DNA of 64,000 nucleotides from the NCBI GenBank assembly GCA_947034885.2, contig OX344751.2:13330001-13394000 (forward strand). The letters are read 5' to 3'. Every line of letters begins with the position of its first letter. Positions within the stretch are counted from its first letter, which is position 1. Shown one piece after another: positions 49,909-60,498 of this stretch. The translations under genes and the position numbers were made by a program. This stretch comes from Thuidium tamariscinum (lineage: Eukaryota; Streptophyta; Bryopsida; Hypnales; Thuidiaceae). The notes beneath the pieces are model-generated. The model was not told the DNA's origin, ran no database searches, and worked only from the letters and a program-made list of their open reading frames with translations.

Positions 49909-51078
49909 ATGGTAGGCCAAGACAACCCAGCAACTGAGGTGCAATCCGTTGTGATTTACAACAACAAGGATGCTGCTGGAAGGTGGATTCCACTGCGGAT
50001 TGAGATTGGCTCATGGGTTACGCTAAAGCCTGCAGCAACCGGTCCGTGGTCAAAGGATGCTCGTGTGCACGGTGAGGAATCCTTTGCGGGCGCATGGAAG
50101 GCGCAGATTATCAGCTTTAAGTTTTATGCCAGCAGCGTTGAAGGCAGGGATGTGCAGAAGTTGGTAGCAATCCGGGTGTGCCATGCTTACCAACGTCGTC
50201 AGTTGGAACTGGATCCAATGGCGTTAGCCAGCGAGCCCCGCGCTTGCAACTACTTGTATGCATCGTATTGGGATGATTTGGTGCCACCCTCATCAATTTT
50301 GGATGTCATTTTGGTGCTGCACCATGAAATTGGCGAACCAGGATGCAATGGGAGGATCCATCGACAGCTGCTACAGAATGGTACGTTCTTTTTGAGAGGA
50401 GTGTATGTACCTCGCTCTGGCAGTGAGTTGTATGGAAGTTTGGAGGCACTGCCGCTTCCAAAACTGACTGACGTGTTTTGGCCGATACCGGACATGCATA
50501 CATCCGAGGCCTTTCGTTTGAAGATGTCCCATGACGTTGCGTCCGCAATGAAAGGGAGTACGGGAAGCAAGGTTGCGCATGTGCAGTGGTTCCTACCAGT
50601 GCACATAATGGCCGACTTGTTTGCGGTAGTAGACGACATGCGGCGCACTCCGACAATGTACGTCTTCTGATCTCCCTTTGCCTTGCTTTTGGCAAGCTTA
50701 ATGGATCCTGGCTAGGATGAAAAGTGGCAGAGCGGGCAAGACATCATCAAATGCGTAGTCAGCCGAGGTAGTGTTGGATTTCGCTACCATCTAGCACGAC
50801 AGATGCTATACATGAACTTCTGCTACGTGAGGTATAGGCGTAAAGGGCAGCAGTGGGTGGCGATGGATCAAATTGTGCTTCCAGACATGGTGAGGACAGA
50901 GGTCGTGTTCAGGGGCGAAGTATTGCCTACGTTCGAGGTTGGGAAGTCTTGGCATGTGTCCCAAATTCGAAATGAGATTGCTATTTTGTTGCCGCAAGAT
51001 GTCATCCCCGACTACTACGACCTTGTTATCGAGCGACCTGGTCGACCGGACAGAAAGATATGCTGTTTTTACACATAG
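49909..51078 (+). pseudogene. Decayed BAH-like domain protein
   Basis: One 389-residue frame from ATG 49909 to TAG 51078, broken by two in-frame stops in a short stretch (50668-50730) with the frame kept on both sides. Residues about 30-140 resemble a bromo-adjacent homology fold: WIPLRIEIGSWVTLKP at the start, AWKAQIISFKF, then the typical end YLYASYWDDLVPPSSILDVILVLH (split here for length: YLYASYWDDLVPP and SSILDVILVLH). The C-terminal third (RYRRKGQQWVAMDQIVLPD, WHVSQIRNEIAILLP) is unrecognised. BAH domains bind nucleosomes or other proteins on chromatin. The stops read TGA and TAG where CGA and CAG fit. The downstream neighbour converges on the minus strand. The BAH call is by pattern only. 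Confidence 0.6.
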
Positions 51079-52186
51079 AATGAAAATTTGACATGCAGAC
51101 TATGACATCAACTGCATTGTACCAATAAGTTTGTGAATTGGTGCCGTCACAGATAAATCATCGGCTGGAACGGTGCACTGAGATTCAAGCTATCATGCCA
51201 CCGGGAGCGAGATTCAAGGTGGTGCTGCAGTAGCATGCTTCAGCAAGGCTTCAACGTAGTGTAGTATGAATCCCTAGGCGATTTGCAGATGGCTAACATG
51301 ACATTGAGTTGTCTAGGATTTTGTAAAGGTGTAGTACGTGCCAGAAACGTCTTCCATATGCGTATATTTCTAAAGACTAGCGATGAGTTCAATTGACTTG
51401 TAACTCTCGATTTTGATGTCAGCTATAAAGTTGGATATTCAATCTAGTGCAGATTTGCAGTTCTAAACTTTGCGGTCATGTGGTTGTACAACACATTTGG
51501 CTCACTGGGCCATTTTTCTGAAGTTGGAAGCCTCATTTAGACTAGGTAGTAATGGTCGCAAATGATTTTATTGGATAGTGCATGAATTGTAGAATGCTTT
51601 AGCAACACAGTCACGAAATGAAAGTAAATGCCCCCAAAAATGACACTCAAGGATTGTGCACGGATTGTAGGAAGTGCGTCAATAGAGGAATGCTTCAGCA
51701 GCTTACAATAAGAGGATAAATTATATTTGCGTGCCATTTGTTTAATGATTCAGCAGCACTTTGCAAGACAGAAGATGGGAGAATGACAATCTGGGTTACA
51801 CCGCTTTTGTAACAGGCAAATACCGAATCCACATACAAGAAGAAAAGGAGGATAGGATGACAATTTGACATACAACAATTTTCAGCAAATGATGTCCTTA
51901 ACAAAAAGGTGCAATGCACATCAATACAAAAGCTATACTCCCTATGTCTCAAAACAACAAACACCCCCTCAGAATCAGTAGATTGTTCTGCCAACATTGT
52001 GCTAAATTTGAGGAGGTGCTTTTAATTTGGGATACACATTCTTACTACTGCATTGCTGGGATATACAGTATATAGTCTAATGCACTTACTACCGCTGTAG
52101 CAGCTGAATTAAGCGTACATTTTATTCCTATGGGTGAGCACCATTTGAGGGGAGTCCTACAACGTATGCTATACTAGAAGAACAAA
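51079..52186. other. Spacer between the convergent BAH-like and RING-like ORFs
   Basis: Non-coding, intermediate GC. Two partly similar blocks around GCATGAATTGTAGAATGCTT (51580) and CACGGATTGTAGGAAGTGC (51660) repeat. A small Stowaway-like inverted repeat is listed separately. Confidence 0.5.
51938..52044. mobile_element. Possible small Stowaway-like MITE
   Basis: TA followed by CTCCCTATGTCTCAAAAC recalls the canonical Stowaway end CTCCCTCCGTCCC. The reverse complement of the other side contains GTATCCCAAATTAAAAGCAC. About 28 bp inside each end pair, but the outermost bases do not. Confidence 0.4.
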
Positions 52187-54256
52187 CTATTCTTCTACTC
52201 TATGCATGCCTGCAATGCCTGCATCTGTTGGTGCCTTACCATCGACACTGCTTGGCTTATTTGCTACCGGTCCGTCCATACTCCCTGCGGTTGATGTTGC
52301 TGCCATGTCCACACTCGTCGCCTCTGCTGCTGCCGCCTCATCCACACCACCTGCATTTGTTGCTGCTGCCCCGTCCACAGTGCTGCATTTTGCTGGTGTT
52401 GCTACCTTAACTTCCGCAAAGGCTGCAGTTGATACTGCCATCACTTTCTGTGATCCTGCTACTACCAATTCATTCGAACCTAAAGCACTCGGGCGTTCAT
52501 TTTCAATGACAATCCCACGAGTACTTGAGGAACCACAATGTCGCTTCAACACTTCCCATGCTGCACGCTCCTCCAATCCTGCTCCACACGCAATATTCTC
52601 CCCCGATGTCACCTTGGTAGCTGCTTGTGCGACTTCAAAGCTTACCCTCATTGCATTTGAGGTTTTGGCAAATCCCCACTGCTCCATCCACACCCCGCTT
52701 GGAGATGCGGCACACCTTAGGCAAGAAGGAGGTCTTGACAGAGCCGTCTTGAACATGCAATGCGGGTGGAATAAGCATCCACAACTGAATGCTGCAAATG
52801 CGTTTTCAGCAAAGAATTTGCTGCAGCTAGCGCACGGTTGAGATGTTTGGATAATACCCATGCCAGTGGACTTGGATGGCATTAGCTCCAATAATGCTTG
52901 CGGGTGGATGGAGTTGTTTTCAACGATGAGGTTGTCAATTGACATGCTGAGCTCCCGAGTTTCAGCTCTTGCGTCCTTCAACTTCAATCGGATAGACGAT
53001 GCTTCAGCCTTCAATTTAGTGACAACAGCTTCAAAAGCTTCAAGAGAAGCACTAACCTCGTTTGCTTCTCGAGATTTCGCTCTGACAACAATATTTAATA
53101 CTGCCCGTTCTGCGGAGTGGTCCCCAACTAGTTGTGATCACTTCCGCAATTCCGCTTGCTCATCCCAGAGACGATTTTCTGCTTTAGCCAAGTCACTGCA
53201 CTTCAATAGTGCATCAACCAACGCCTTTTCCACATTATCCTCTGTTTGCCGCAAGCCAGCAATGTTCTCATCCACAATCCGACGCTTCTCAAGAAGGACT
53301 TGCATTTTGGGGACATTCTGTTGCGTTCCAGCAAAAGAAGTAGGCACGTTCGGAGCCCTCGTCTGCACAGGAAGATTCACATCCGGAGGTGTCCGCTTAC
53401 GCTTCTACAGAGGAGCCTGTGCGGGTATCGTTGTCGATGCAGGCATCGTTGCGGGTGCGGGCATCATTGTTGCCAGAGGAGCGGGGTTTAAAACTGGACG
53501 ACGAGCAACTGGAACAACCTCACTGGGGCGGCCATTGCGACGAGGAGCTTCCTCAGAGTGTTGCCCAAAAACATTCAACATTGCTTGAATTTGCTCCCGC
53601 AAGCATGGAGGGGTGAGCTTCATCGGATTCTTACCAGGGGAATTCGCTCTTGCCTTTGCCAACGACGCTGCTTTATCTGCCCATTTGACATTCGTATTCT
53701 TCTGATAATACAATGCCAGTCCGTGGATGAAGCTCGTGCCAAATTCACCATTGTTAGGGTGCGTCCCACCATACACTCGTTGGAACATGTGCAGCGCGTC
53801 ACGAGCAGTGGCCTTGTCTGCAATTAGCTTCAGTGGGTGTCGATTTCCCTTTCTGCTCACAGGATACGTACCTACAAGGTCCTCCAAAGGGAAGAGCTTG
53901 TCATCGGTCAACTTCTTAAACGGGATGCCCTCATTACAAAGCCCACCAATGTATTGGAAGAACGTAGCTGGGTAACGAGCACGATCGCTTCCCAAGAGAA
54001 ATGGAGCTCGCTTAATCATCTCCAGCGACATGTTTTGGGGGAGCTTCCCAAGGTCAAACGGTTGTGACCAGATCGTGGTGAAATTCGCCTCAGTATCGCT
54101 GGTAGCTTCTTCCACATTTACATCTTCTTCCTCCCTTGTCGCATCATCCTCCGTCTCTACTGAATCATCACTTGAAGAATCAGGGTGAGACACAGAATAC
54201 ACGGATTGGCGCCTCGATGGTCCAACCGGAGCCATGCTCTGCGTACAAGAGTTCAA
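52187..54256 (-). pseudogene. Decayed coiled-coil protein with a RING-H2-like finger
   Basis: One 689-residue minus frame from ATG 54256, broken by two in-frame stops with the phase kept. Order: an acidic Ser/Asp/Glu-rich segment (residues 20-60), a globular part with no known match (FTTIWSQPFDLGKLPQNM to YYQKNTNVKWADK), a Pro/Ala-rich linker, a coiled coil (VLLEKRRIVDENIAGLRQ onward, continuing to the ETRELSMSIDNL helix), then a zinc finger at 52712-52834. The finger has the ligands C-x2-C-x13-C-x-C-x2-H-x2-C-x11-C-x2-C, with the CGCLFHPHC core typical of RING domains except Cys for His at the fourth ligand. The tail is Ala/Thr/Val-rich and repetitive. The stops read TAG and TGA where CAG and CGA fit. 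The family is unknown. Such proteins are often ubiquitin ligases, but that is inference. Confidence 0.6.
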
Positions 54257-54660
54257 CCTACAACGTAATGGAAAAAATTCTTGCCACTAAGCTGCTGTAA
54301 GCTACCTCGCAATAGAGCTTGTGGCTACAACACTCGACCAACACAAAATCTACCTCTCAAGGCGGCGTTCTTAGGTTCACAACAATTCAATGTCTATCGA
54401 ACACGGCACCTGTGGTTGGAGCACGCTTAGTGGAGAAGAATTGAAGCAGGGATGCATTAGAGAAGCGGAATGCAAGTGCGTGCTGCAGCTTCTAGTAAGC
54501 TGGAGCATGAGGGAATTAAAGAATTTCATCATGGAAAAATAGGTCGTGCTGGAGGTGATGTCTTCAGTGTGACAACCGGCCAGTCAGCCACCTTGTGAAG
54601 CCAATCAGTCATCACCATTTGTAATTTTCATTATTAAGCTGAGTTGTGGACTATCAAATA
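54257..54660. other. GC-richer 5' flank of the RING-like ORF
   Basis: This is the upstream side of the minus-strand ORF. I could not find an inverted repeat matching the island's left edge at 49408. Confidence 0.4.
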
Positions 54661-57600
54661 TACCATCATACATAAGACCGAGTACGACACCTTGTGCAAT
54701 TGCTGATGTTTGCCCTTATGCCATTGCACTCATGCTTTAGCGGATTGTTATCCCAAAAGGTAGAATTGCACAACATTTGGAAAATGAAAATGAGGAATTT
54801 GCCCTCATGCCATTGCTGAAATTTTTCTTTGTGCTTCCACAAAAAGAAGTGCTTGAAATTGTATTTCTTTGACAAAGTATGAGTTCAAAATTAAATTCTG
54901 AAGTGTCATTAATGAATCCATTTTTGTCACTTGGGATATCAATTGTAGCCAATTACTGCATTCATACAACAAAAAAATTGACTCATTCCATTTCAAGTGA
55001 GGATTGGAAAAAAAGAGGAGAATCTTGTTTTAAGGGCACTTTAAGCATCTTCTGCAAAAAATAACATGTAGGCTTTGTGTTCAAATTGAATTTTTATAAT
55101 TTTCTTAAAGTGAAAGATCAATTCCATTTGGTTTATTAAAATCCTATGGAATTACTGAATTTCAATTCCAATTTAGAGCTATTAATGAATTTAGAGTTTT
55201 TCATCAATTAAACATACTTCTATTCAAAAATGAAGCATATTTCAAAATTTTGTTTAGGGTCTCCTAATTCATTTCTTCAATATAAAAAGAATCCAAAATT
55301 CAATATCAATAGTGCAGAAATTTTAAACTATGATGATACAAAGCCCAAAAATATAGGAGACTAATGTGACTAAAAATTCTTTTTCTTTACTTTAAATGCA
55401 AAAAGTTTGCAATATACATGGTTAAAGTTTTTGAAATTTCTTCCCTACAGTTATACATTAGACTTGTGGTATATTATACAATTACATATAATAAAATAAG
55501 ATAAAATAGGTATCTCAAATAAGGGCAACTATAATCATCAAGCAATTCCAATTGAATATAGTTCTCGGGGGGTGCACTAAGTATTACCTTAAGACATCAC
55601 ATGCGTGCAAGGCCCTATTGGGTTGGGGCTATGTAGGTACATTTGTTGAATTTAAATTGGGCTATCTTTAGGTAAATTTCAAAATCCATCTCATTTCAAG
55701 TACCCTACCTTTCATTTTAAAAGTTTTGCAATGTAAATTTAGAATACCCTATGTTCATTATAAGTAAGAAAAGATCTACACTTTTAGCCCCAACATTTGT
55801 AGGACCAAAATGAAAATGTTAAAGGTTTAGGAATTTTCTATATATGTGTATTGCAAAAAAGTCTTAAAAAACAATTTGGACACAACCGTTGCAATCCAAC
55901 ATATTTTAACTTAAAATAAGGTAAGCGACTCAAAAACCGCTCATTTTAAGGGTTGGTCTGCCTTTATCATTTATTTTTTTAGATGGTGATATTTCCACTC
56001 ATTTTTCAGTGGAAGAAAAAAAAATGGGGAATCTAACTCAAGTTGTTTCATAATTTTTGAAGCATTTATGAATTACTTATGAAATTTCAAGCAAAATATG
56101 GCATATGTCCCTATTTGTGATTCATAGGCCTTGGAAACTCATACATGCTTAGTTTCTTAAAAAAATCTAGTTTTGTTCAAAAACTAGCATTGCAACATGT
56201 AAAAAGTAACAGAGATGGTTTCCAAATTCCCCCCTTTCTAAAACTGAAATGAATGCTTGAATCAATCGTTACTTCAAATTTTTTAGCATTTGTAAGAAGG
56301 TAGTTGGATTGCTATTTTTTATTTTGAATAAAATTAGTACACCTATCCACTCAGATAGAAAACCCCCATTGTGGCTCTTAAACCATCCATTGAAGAAGTA
56401 TAAACCAAATCTTATTATGCTTTGATGTAATCAAGAGGCCATTTTTCCACAATCAAGTATCCATTTCAAAGCCTCCTACTGGATAGTTGAAAATGCTTGT
56501 ACTGTTTTAGAGCCCTCTCCTATATATCGTAAACCATGGAGAAAAATAACAAAAAACAAAACCAATAAGATTTACAAACCCTAAACATATGTAATGCATT
56601 GAAATTGTAAATGTTTTCAAGAACATGGAAAAAAGTAACCTAAGGCTAAAACCATGAAGATATACAAAGTGTGCAAGTAGCCCACTCAAGCACTTCCCTT
56701 GAAGATTGTATTTGTTTTCTACTTGTAGAAAATTCCTAACAATGTAATTCAAAACTTTTTTTTTAAACAAATAAACAAGAATTCATTGCTAGAGAAACAA
56801 AATACAAACCAACCAACAAGTGGCATGGTGGAGACAGACAGGGCTAACGGACAAGCAATAAAACAATTCAAAACATTTGAATTACCTTCTTCACTGGCAT
56901 TTTTTTTGACCCCTCACTGCATTCTTAGACAAAACCAAACCCTGGCTAACTAACTGAGACAAAGAAAAAGTTAAAAAGTTAAATTTAAGAAGAACTGATT
57001 GAATGTTGGATAGTCAGAATCATTTGCTTCCAACTCATTCATGACTTGACATGCACTGTCCCCAAACGCCACTTCATTAACAGTTAGACTTGTCTTTACA
57101 ACTCAGCCCTTTGGATTCCCAAACCCAAACTTAGTATACTTCATAAAAGTTCAAATTTTTGGAGGAACTTTTTGGTAGGGCTACTTTAGAAAAAAAATAG
57201 GTAAAGTGGTATAATATCTCCTACCCTTCATTATTTATAATGAGGAATAACCTTTTCTAGTGATGCTACTTTAATTCTAAAAATTGTCTAAAATTTAGGA
57301 CAATTTAATTAAAACTACTCTTCATTCGATTGCACGTTACAGTTAATGAAATTGGGAGTGCCCCCCCGAGACATACTGTTACCTCAATCAAATAGATATT
57401 ACCTTTGTTTCAAATTTTACTAGCAAAAAAAAACATTTTGTTGTACTTTAGCATGAATTATTTAGATACTGTGTGAAGTAAGTTTTGAAGTTTTAAAACC
57501 AATTGCCTATAGTTATGAAAGAAACCAAATTTAGATACCATATAAATTGAAATTAAAGAAAAACAAAAAAAACATTCGCTTTTCGCTCTATCACATCTAG

Positions 57601-58112
57601 GCTTTAAGGCCATGTGAGTTCACTTTCCTTCCTTCTAAGGAAGAAAGGTTTATTAAAGAATTGGAAGTTCTAACGGCATGTGTCAAAATGACTCTTATCC
57701 AAGTCTAAAAAAAATCTAGAAAAAAGGTTTACTTCCAAACATCTTATAGAAATATTGAATATCATTAGAAGCTGCAATACCATCTTGGAGTGGAGGAGTG
57801 CTTTGCCCTCTTGTGAGCGCTCCTAACTCCACCCTCGAGCTAAGAGTTTTTCACACGGGTCCTGTGTCTAATTGAGTTTTCTTTCTAATTGGGTGAAAAA
57901 GAAAGCCTTCCAAGCAATGAACTCTTTTAGTCACGTCTTTTAAGTGTTTCTAATCTAATTTTGTGGTTATGATTCGATCTTTTTTAGTCTAAAATTCAAC
58001 CAAGTGACCCTACTCTATTCTATAGTTTTGCCTAAATCTAATTCCAAGCGTTTGGTAAAAAAAAACTTAACAGTAAAACAATGAGAATGAAAATCAAATG
58101 TGAGCGGTTTAC
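54661..58112. other. AT-rich intergenic stretch
   Basis: No supported gene. Two GC-rich spots, CTCGGGGGGTGCACT at 55567 and its rough inverse AGTGCCCCCCCGAG at 57357-57370, could be the ends of a 1.8-kb element, but only about 15 bp pair. The frame at 56507-56770 on minus is AT-driven. Confidence 0.4.
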
Positions 58113-58208
58113 CTCCTCTGCGTAAATCTCCATGGTCCCGTCGTCAAACATCATCATGTGTAAATATTCCCCTACGACCTCGCCATCGAAATCATCCCGA
58201 CTCTCCAT
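58113..58208 (-). CDS. Possible isolated exon
   Basis: In AT-rich DNA, a 96-bp GC-richer patch reads on minus from an ATG at 58208 as MESRDDFDGEVVGEYL then HMMMFDDGTMEIYAEE. It ends at GAG followed by GTAAAC, a good splice donor. A stop directly precedes the ATG, so it would be a first exon of 32 codons, or an internal exon if the TTAG before it is an acceptor. No continuation was found downstream. No family recognised. It may be an exon remnant. Confidence 0.3.
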
Positions 58209-59400
58209 CTAATCCATAGTAATTTCCCACAACTGTTGGTAAATTTTCTCCTAATTAAAAGAAACCACTGGAAGTTATGTAGGTTCAAGTTGATTGCACA
58301 TTCTCTCTTCAATTCCTAATTTATTGGTAATTGGAAAATGTCACAATATTTTGAATCTACTAAATAGTTCAAATGATCAATGGAAATCCTATCTAATTGT
58401 TAGTATTATTATTCTTGGATTAATTGAATTAGCAAATTAATTGAATTACGAATTTTTCTTAAAATGAATTGATTAGCAACTTAATTGAATTACGAATTTA
58501 AGAATTAAATTTCACCTAATTTTGAAGTAATGAGTTGTTCTTTTGTTTTCTTTCTTTTGGCTTTCGTGAATTAGAATTGGAATATTATCACCAAACCTAA
58601 TTAATTCAATTTCTTGGTAATTCCCAACGAAATTGGTTGTCAATTAGTTTGTCTTTTTAGAATTAATTTAAATAAAGAATTGCAACCGAATCTTTTATAA
58701 TCCAATTAATTTTAATTTCTTTTAAATTCCTAAAGAAATTGGTTGTCAATTTGTCTTTTTTAATTTGGCTTATTAGGATTAATTTGAATAAAGAATTGCA
58801 ACCAAATCTTTTATAATCCGATTAATTTTAATTTTCTTAAAATTCCTAAAGAAATTGGTTGTCAATTTGTTGTTTTCCTTTTGGCTTATTAGGCCTAATA
58901 AAAAAAAACTAACAAAATCCAAACCTTCTAAGAATCTAATAGCCAAAGAATGTAGAACATTCCAAAAGACCGAGAACAATTTCAATAGTGTTATTCCAAA
59001 TAAATGGATTTTTTATTCCCAAAGGTCAACCCCCAAGAATAAAGAATCCCACTCTATAGTGTTATTCCAAAGAAATTAGTTTTTTAATCTAATTTGTCAC
59101 GGTTAGGAATCTCACAACCTTAATCTCCCACCTAATTCTCTTTCTTTCTCATTCTTGTTGTGCAAAAGTTGTTGCAATTTTGAGAGTTAGAAGATGGCTA
59201 TGGCGGTTGAGTTGTCAATGATTGAAGACCCTCTTTAGATGTTGCAAATTTTGAGTTTTTTGATGGAAAATTGAAGAGAGAGGTTGGGAATTTCCCTTCC
59301 AATTCCTTTTAATTTGGTCAAAAATTTCAATGTTTGCAATGTCAAAAAATATTTTGTAATAGTTGAACTTACTTGTAAAGTGTGAGTTGTGGTTTAGTTA
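58209..59400. other. AT-rich intergenic stretch with a short tandem duplication
   Basis: About 115 bp (from AATTAATTTAAATAAAGAATTG, quoted in part as TAAATAAAGAATTGCAACC) at 58660-58755 is repeated at 58780-58870. Otherwise featureless. Confidence 0.5.
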
Positions 59401-59404
59401 AGTG

Positions 59405-59640
59405 ACTTGAGCTCCTGGACTCCCCAGCTACCACCCTGGCAGGCCCCCGCTCTCCCCCGTACGCGTGGCGGCTGGTGGGTGGGCGGACCCCCTCCCCCTG
59501 CCCCGTCAGCTCCCGCCACGTGGCGCGGCGCGATTGGTGGGGGGGTCGTTTTCTCGTCAGTACTGGTGCTGGATTGCTCCTTCGGTGCTGGACTGGCTCC
59601 TTCGGTGTTGGACTGGCTCCTTCGGTGCTGGACTGGCTTG
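59405..59640. repeat. Very GC-rich patch with a 20-bp tandem repeat and a G-box
   Basis: 59405-59545 is far richer in G and C than anything nearby and contains the perfect palindrome GCCACGTGGC (59515-59524), a plant G-box, and GGTGGGTGGGCGG-type G runs. At 59565-59640 the unit GGTGCTGGACTGGCTCCTTC is repeated nearly four times. The open frames through it are driven by composition. It may be a promoter or the edge of an unidentified repeat. Confidence 0.6.
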
Positions 59641-60382
59641 ATAATTCACTCCTTTTGGGGGGATTTTTGGACTTAACTAATTTTTGGATAACTAAAACTA
59701 ACTAATCACTCAATTTTCTTGGGATTTTTGGGCTAAAACTAACTCACTATCTTAATCAATTGAACTCTCTAGGATTTTTGGGCTAAACCAAATACGAGGA
59801 GGGTTTTGACACACCACTTAATGACTCATCATTTTGGTGATCCAATAACGTGTCACTCTAATAGAACAAGAGAAGTGGTTGAGGTTTCCACTGGAAATGC
59901 TAATAAAGGGTTGTGAGTGAGATACCAAGTCTTCCCTTATTCTTAGCATATACCCAACCTTCTACTATCTTTTCAACTTCAATTGTTTGATCGAAATTAC
60001 TTGGTTGTCAAATTTCTTGTAAAAGGTTCAAGGCTCCGCCATTTAAGAAGGTTCCAATAATATTTTGAGTACTTTAATCGCAAAAAGAGGTGCACATGAC
60101 AGTGCTTAACCAAACTTTCACTTTAAGTTTTCAAAATTTCTAGTATTTCAAGGTTTTGCAATCAAAGGAGGTATACATGACAGTGTTTAAACCGAACTTT
60201 AATGCTTCACACTTGAAATTTCCACTTCAAGTAGCCAACCAAAGATTGAAGATTATCCTTAAATGCAAACTAAAAGTCACTTGAAGGGGCCCTAAGCCTT
60301 CAAATTCCAACAAAATACATAAAACTTGGCCAAACTGTTGGTCCAAGTAGTGCTCCAGCCACGCCGGTAGCACTTAAGTGAA
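59641..60382. other. AT-rich intergenic stretch
   Basis: A block around CATGACAGTGYTTAACC occurs twice (60094 and 60176) in a local duplication of about 80 bp. No gene seen. Confidence 0.5.
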
Positions 60383-60498
60383 ATAACAAAGTGTCAGTGC
60401 GAGAAATAAGGGTACTGGCAACCTCGAGGGGGGCCCTTATATACCCGTGGCCGGGCCCCTCTCGGTAGTTGCCGGTGAAAACACTTTGTTACTTCTTA
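60383..60498. repeat. Strong imperfect hairpin with a TATATA loop
   Basis: The left arm runs from AATAACAAAGTGT through CTGGCAACCTCGAGGGG to GGGCCC. The right arm mirrors it: GGGCCCCTCTCGG, GTTGCCGG, ACACTTTGTTA. The loop is TTATATACCCGTGGCC. The GC-rich stem stands out in AT-rich DNA. Confidence 0.7.

Noticed and set aside
52206-52841. 211-codon plus frame
   Set aside because: It is the antisense shadow of the minus-strand RING-like ORF, which has better composition and a recognisable finger.
55567-57370. Possible 1.8-kb element with CTCGGGGGGTGCACT ends
   Set aside because: Only about 15 bp pair and no target duplication could be seen.
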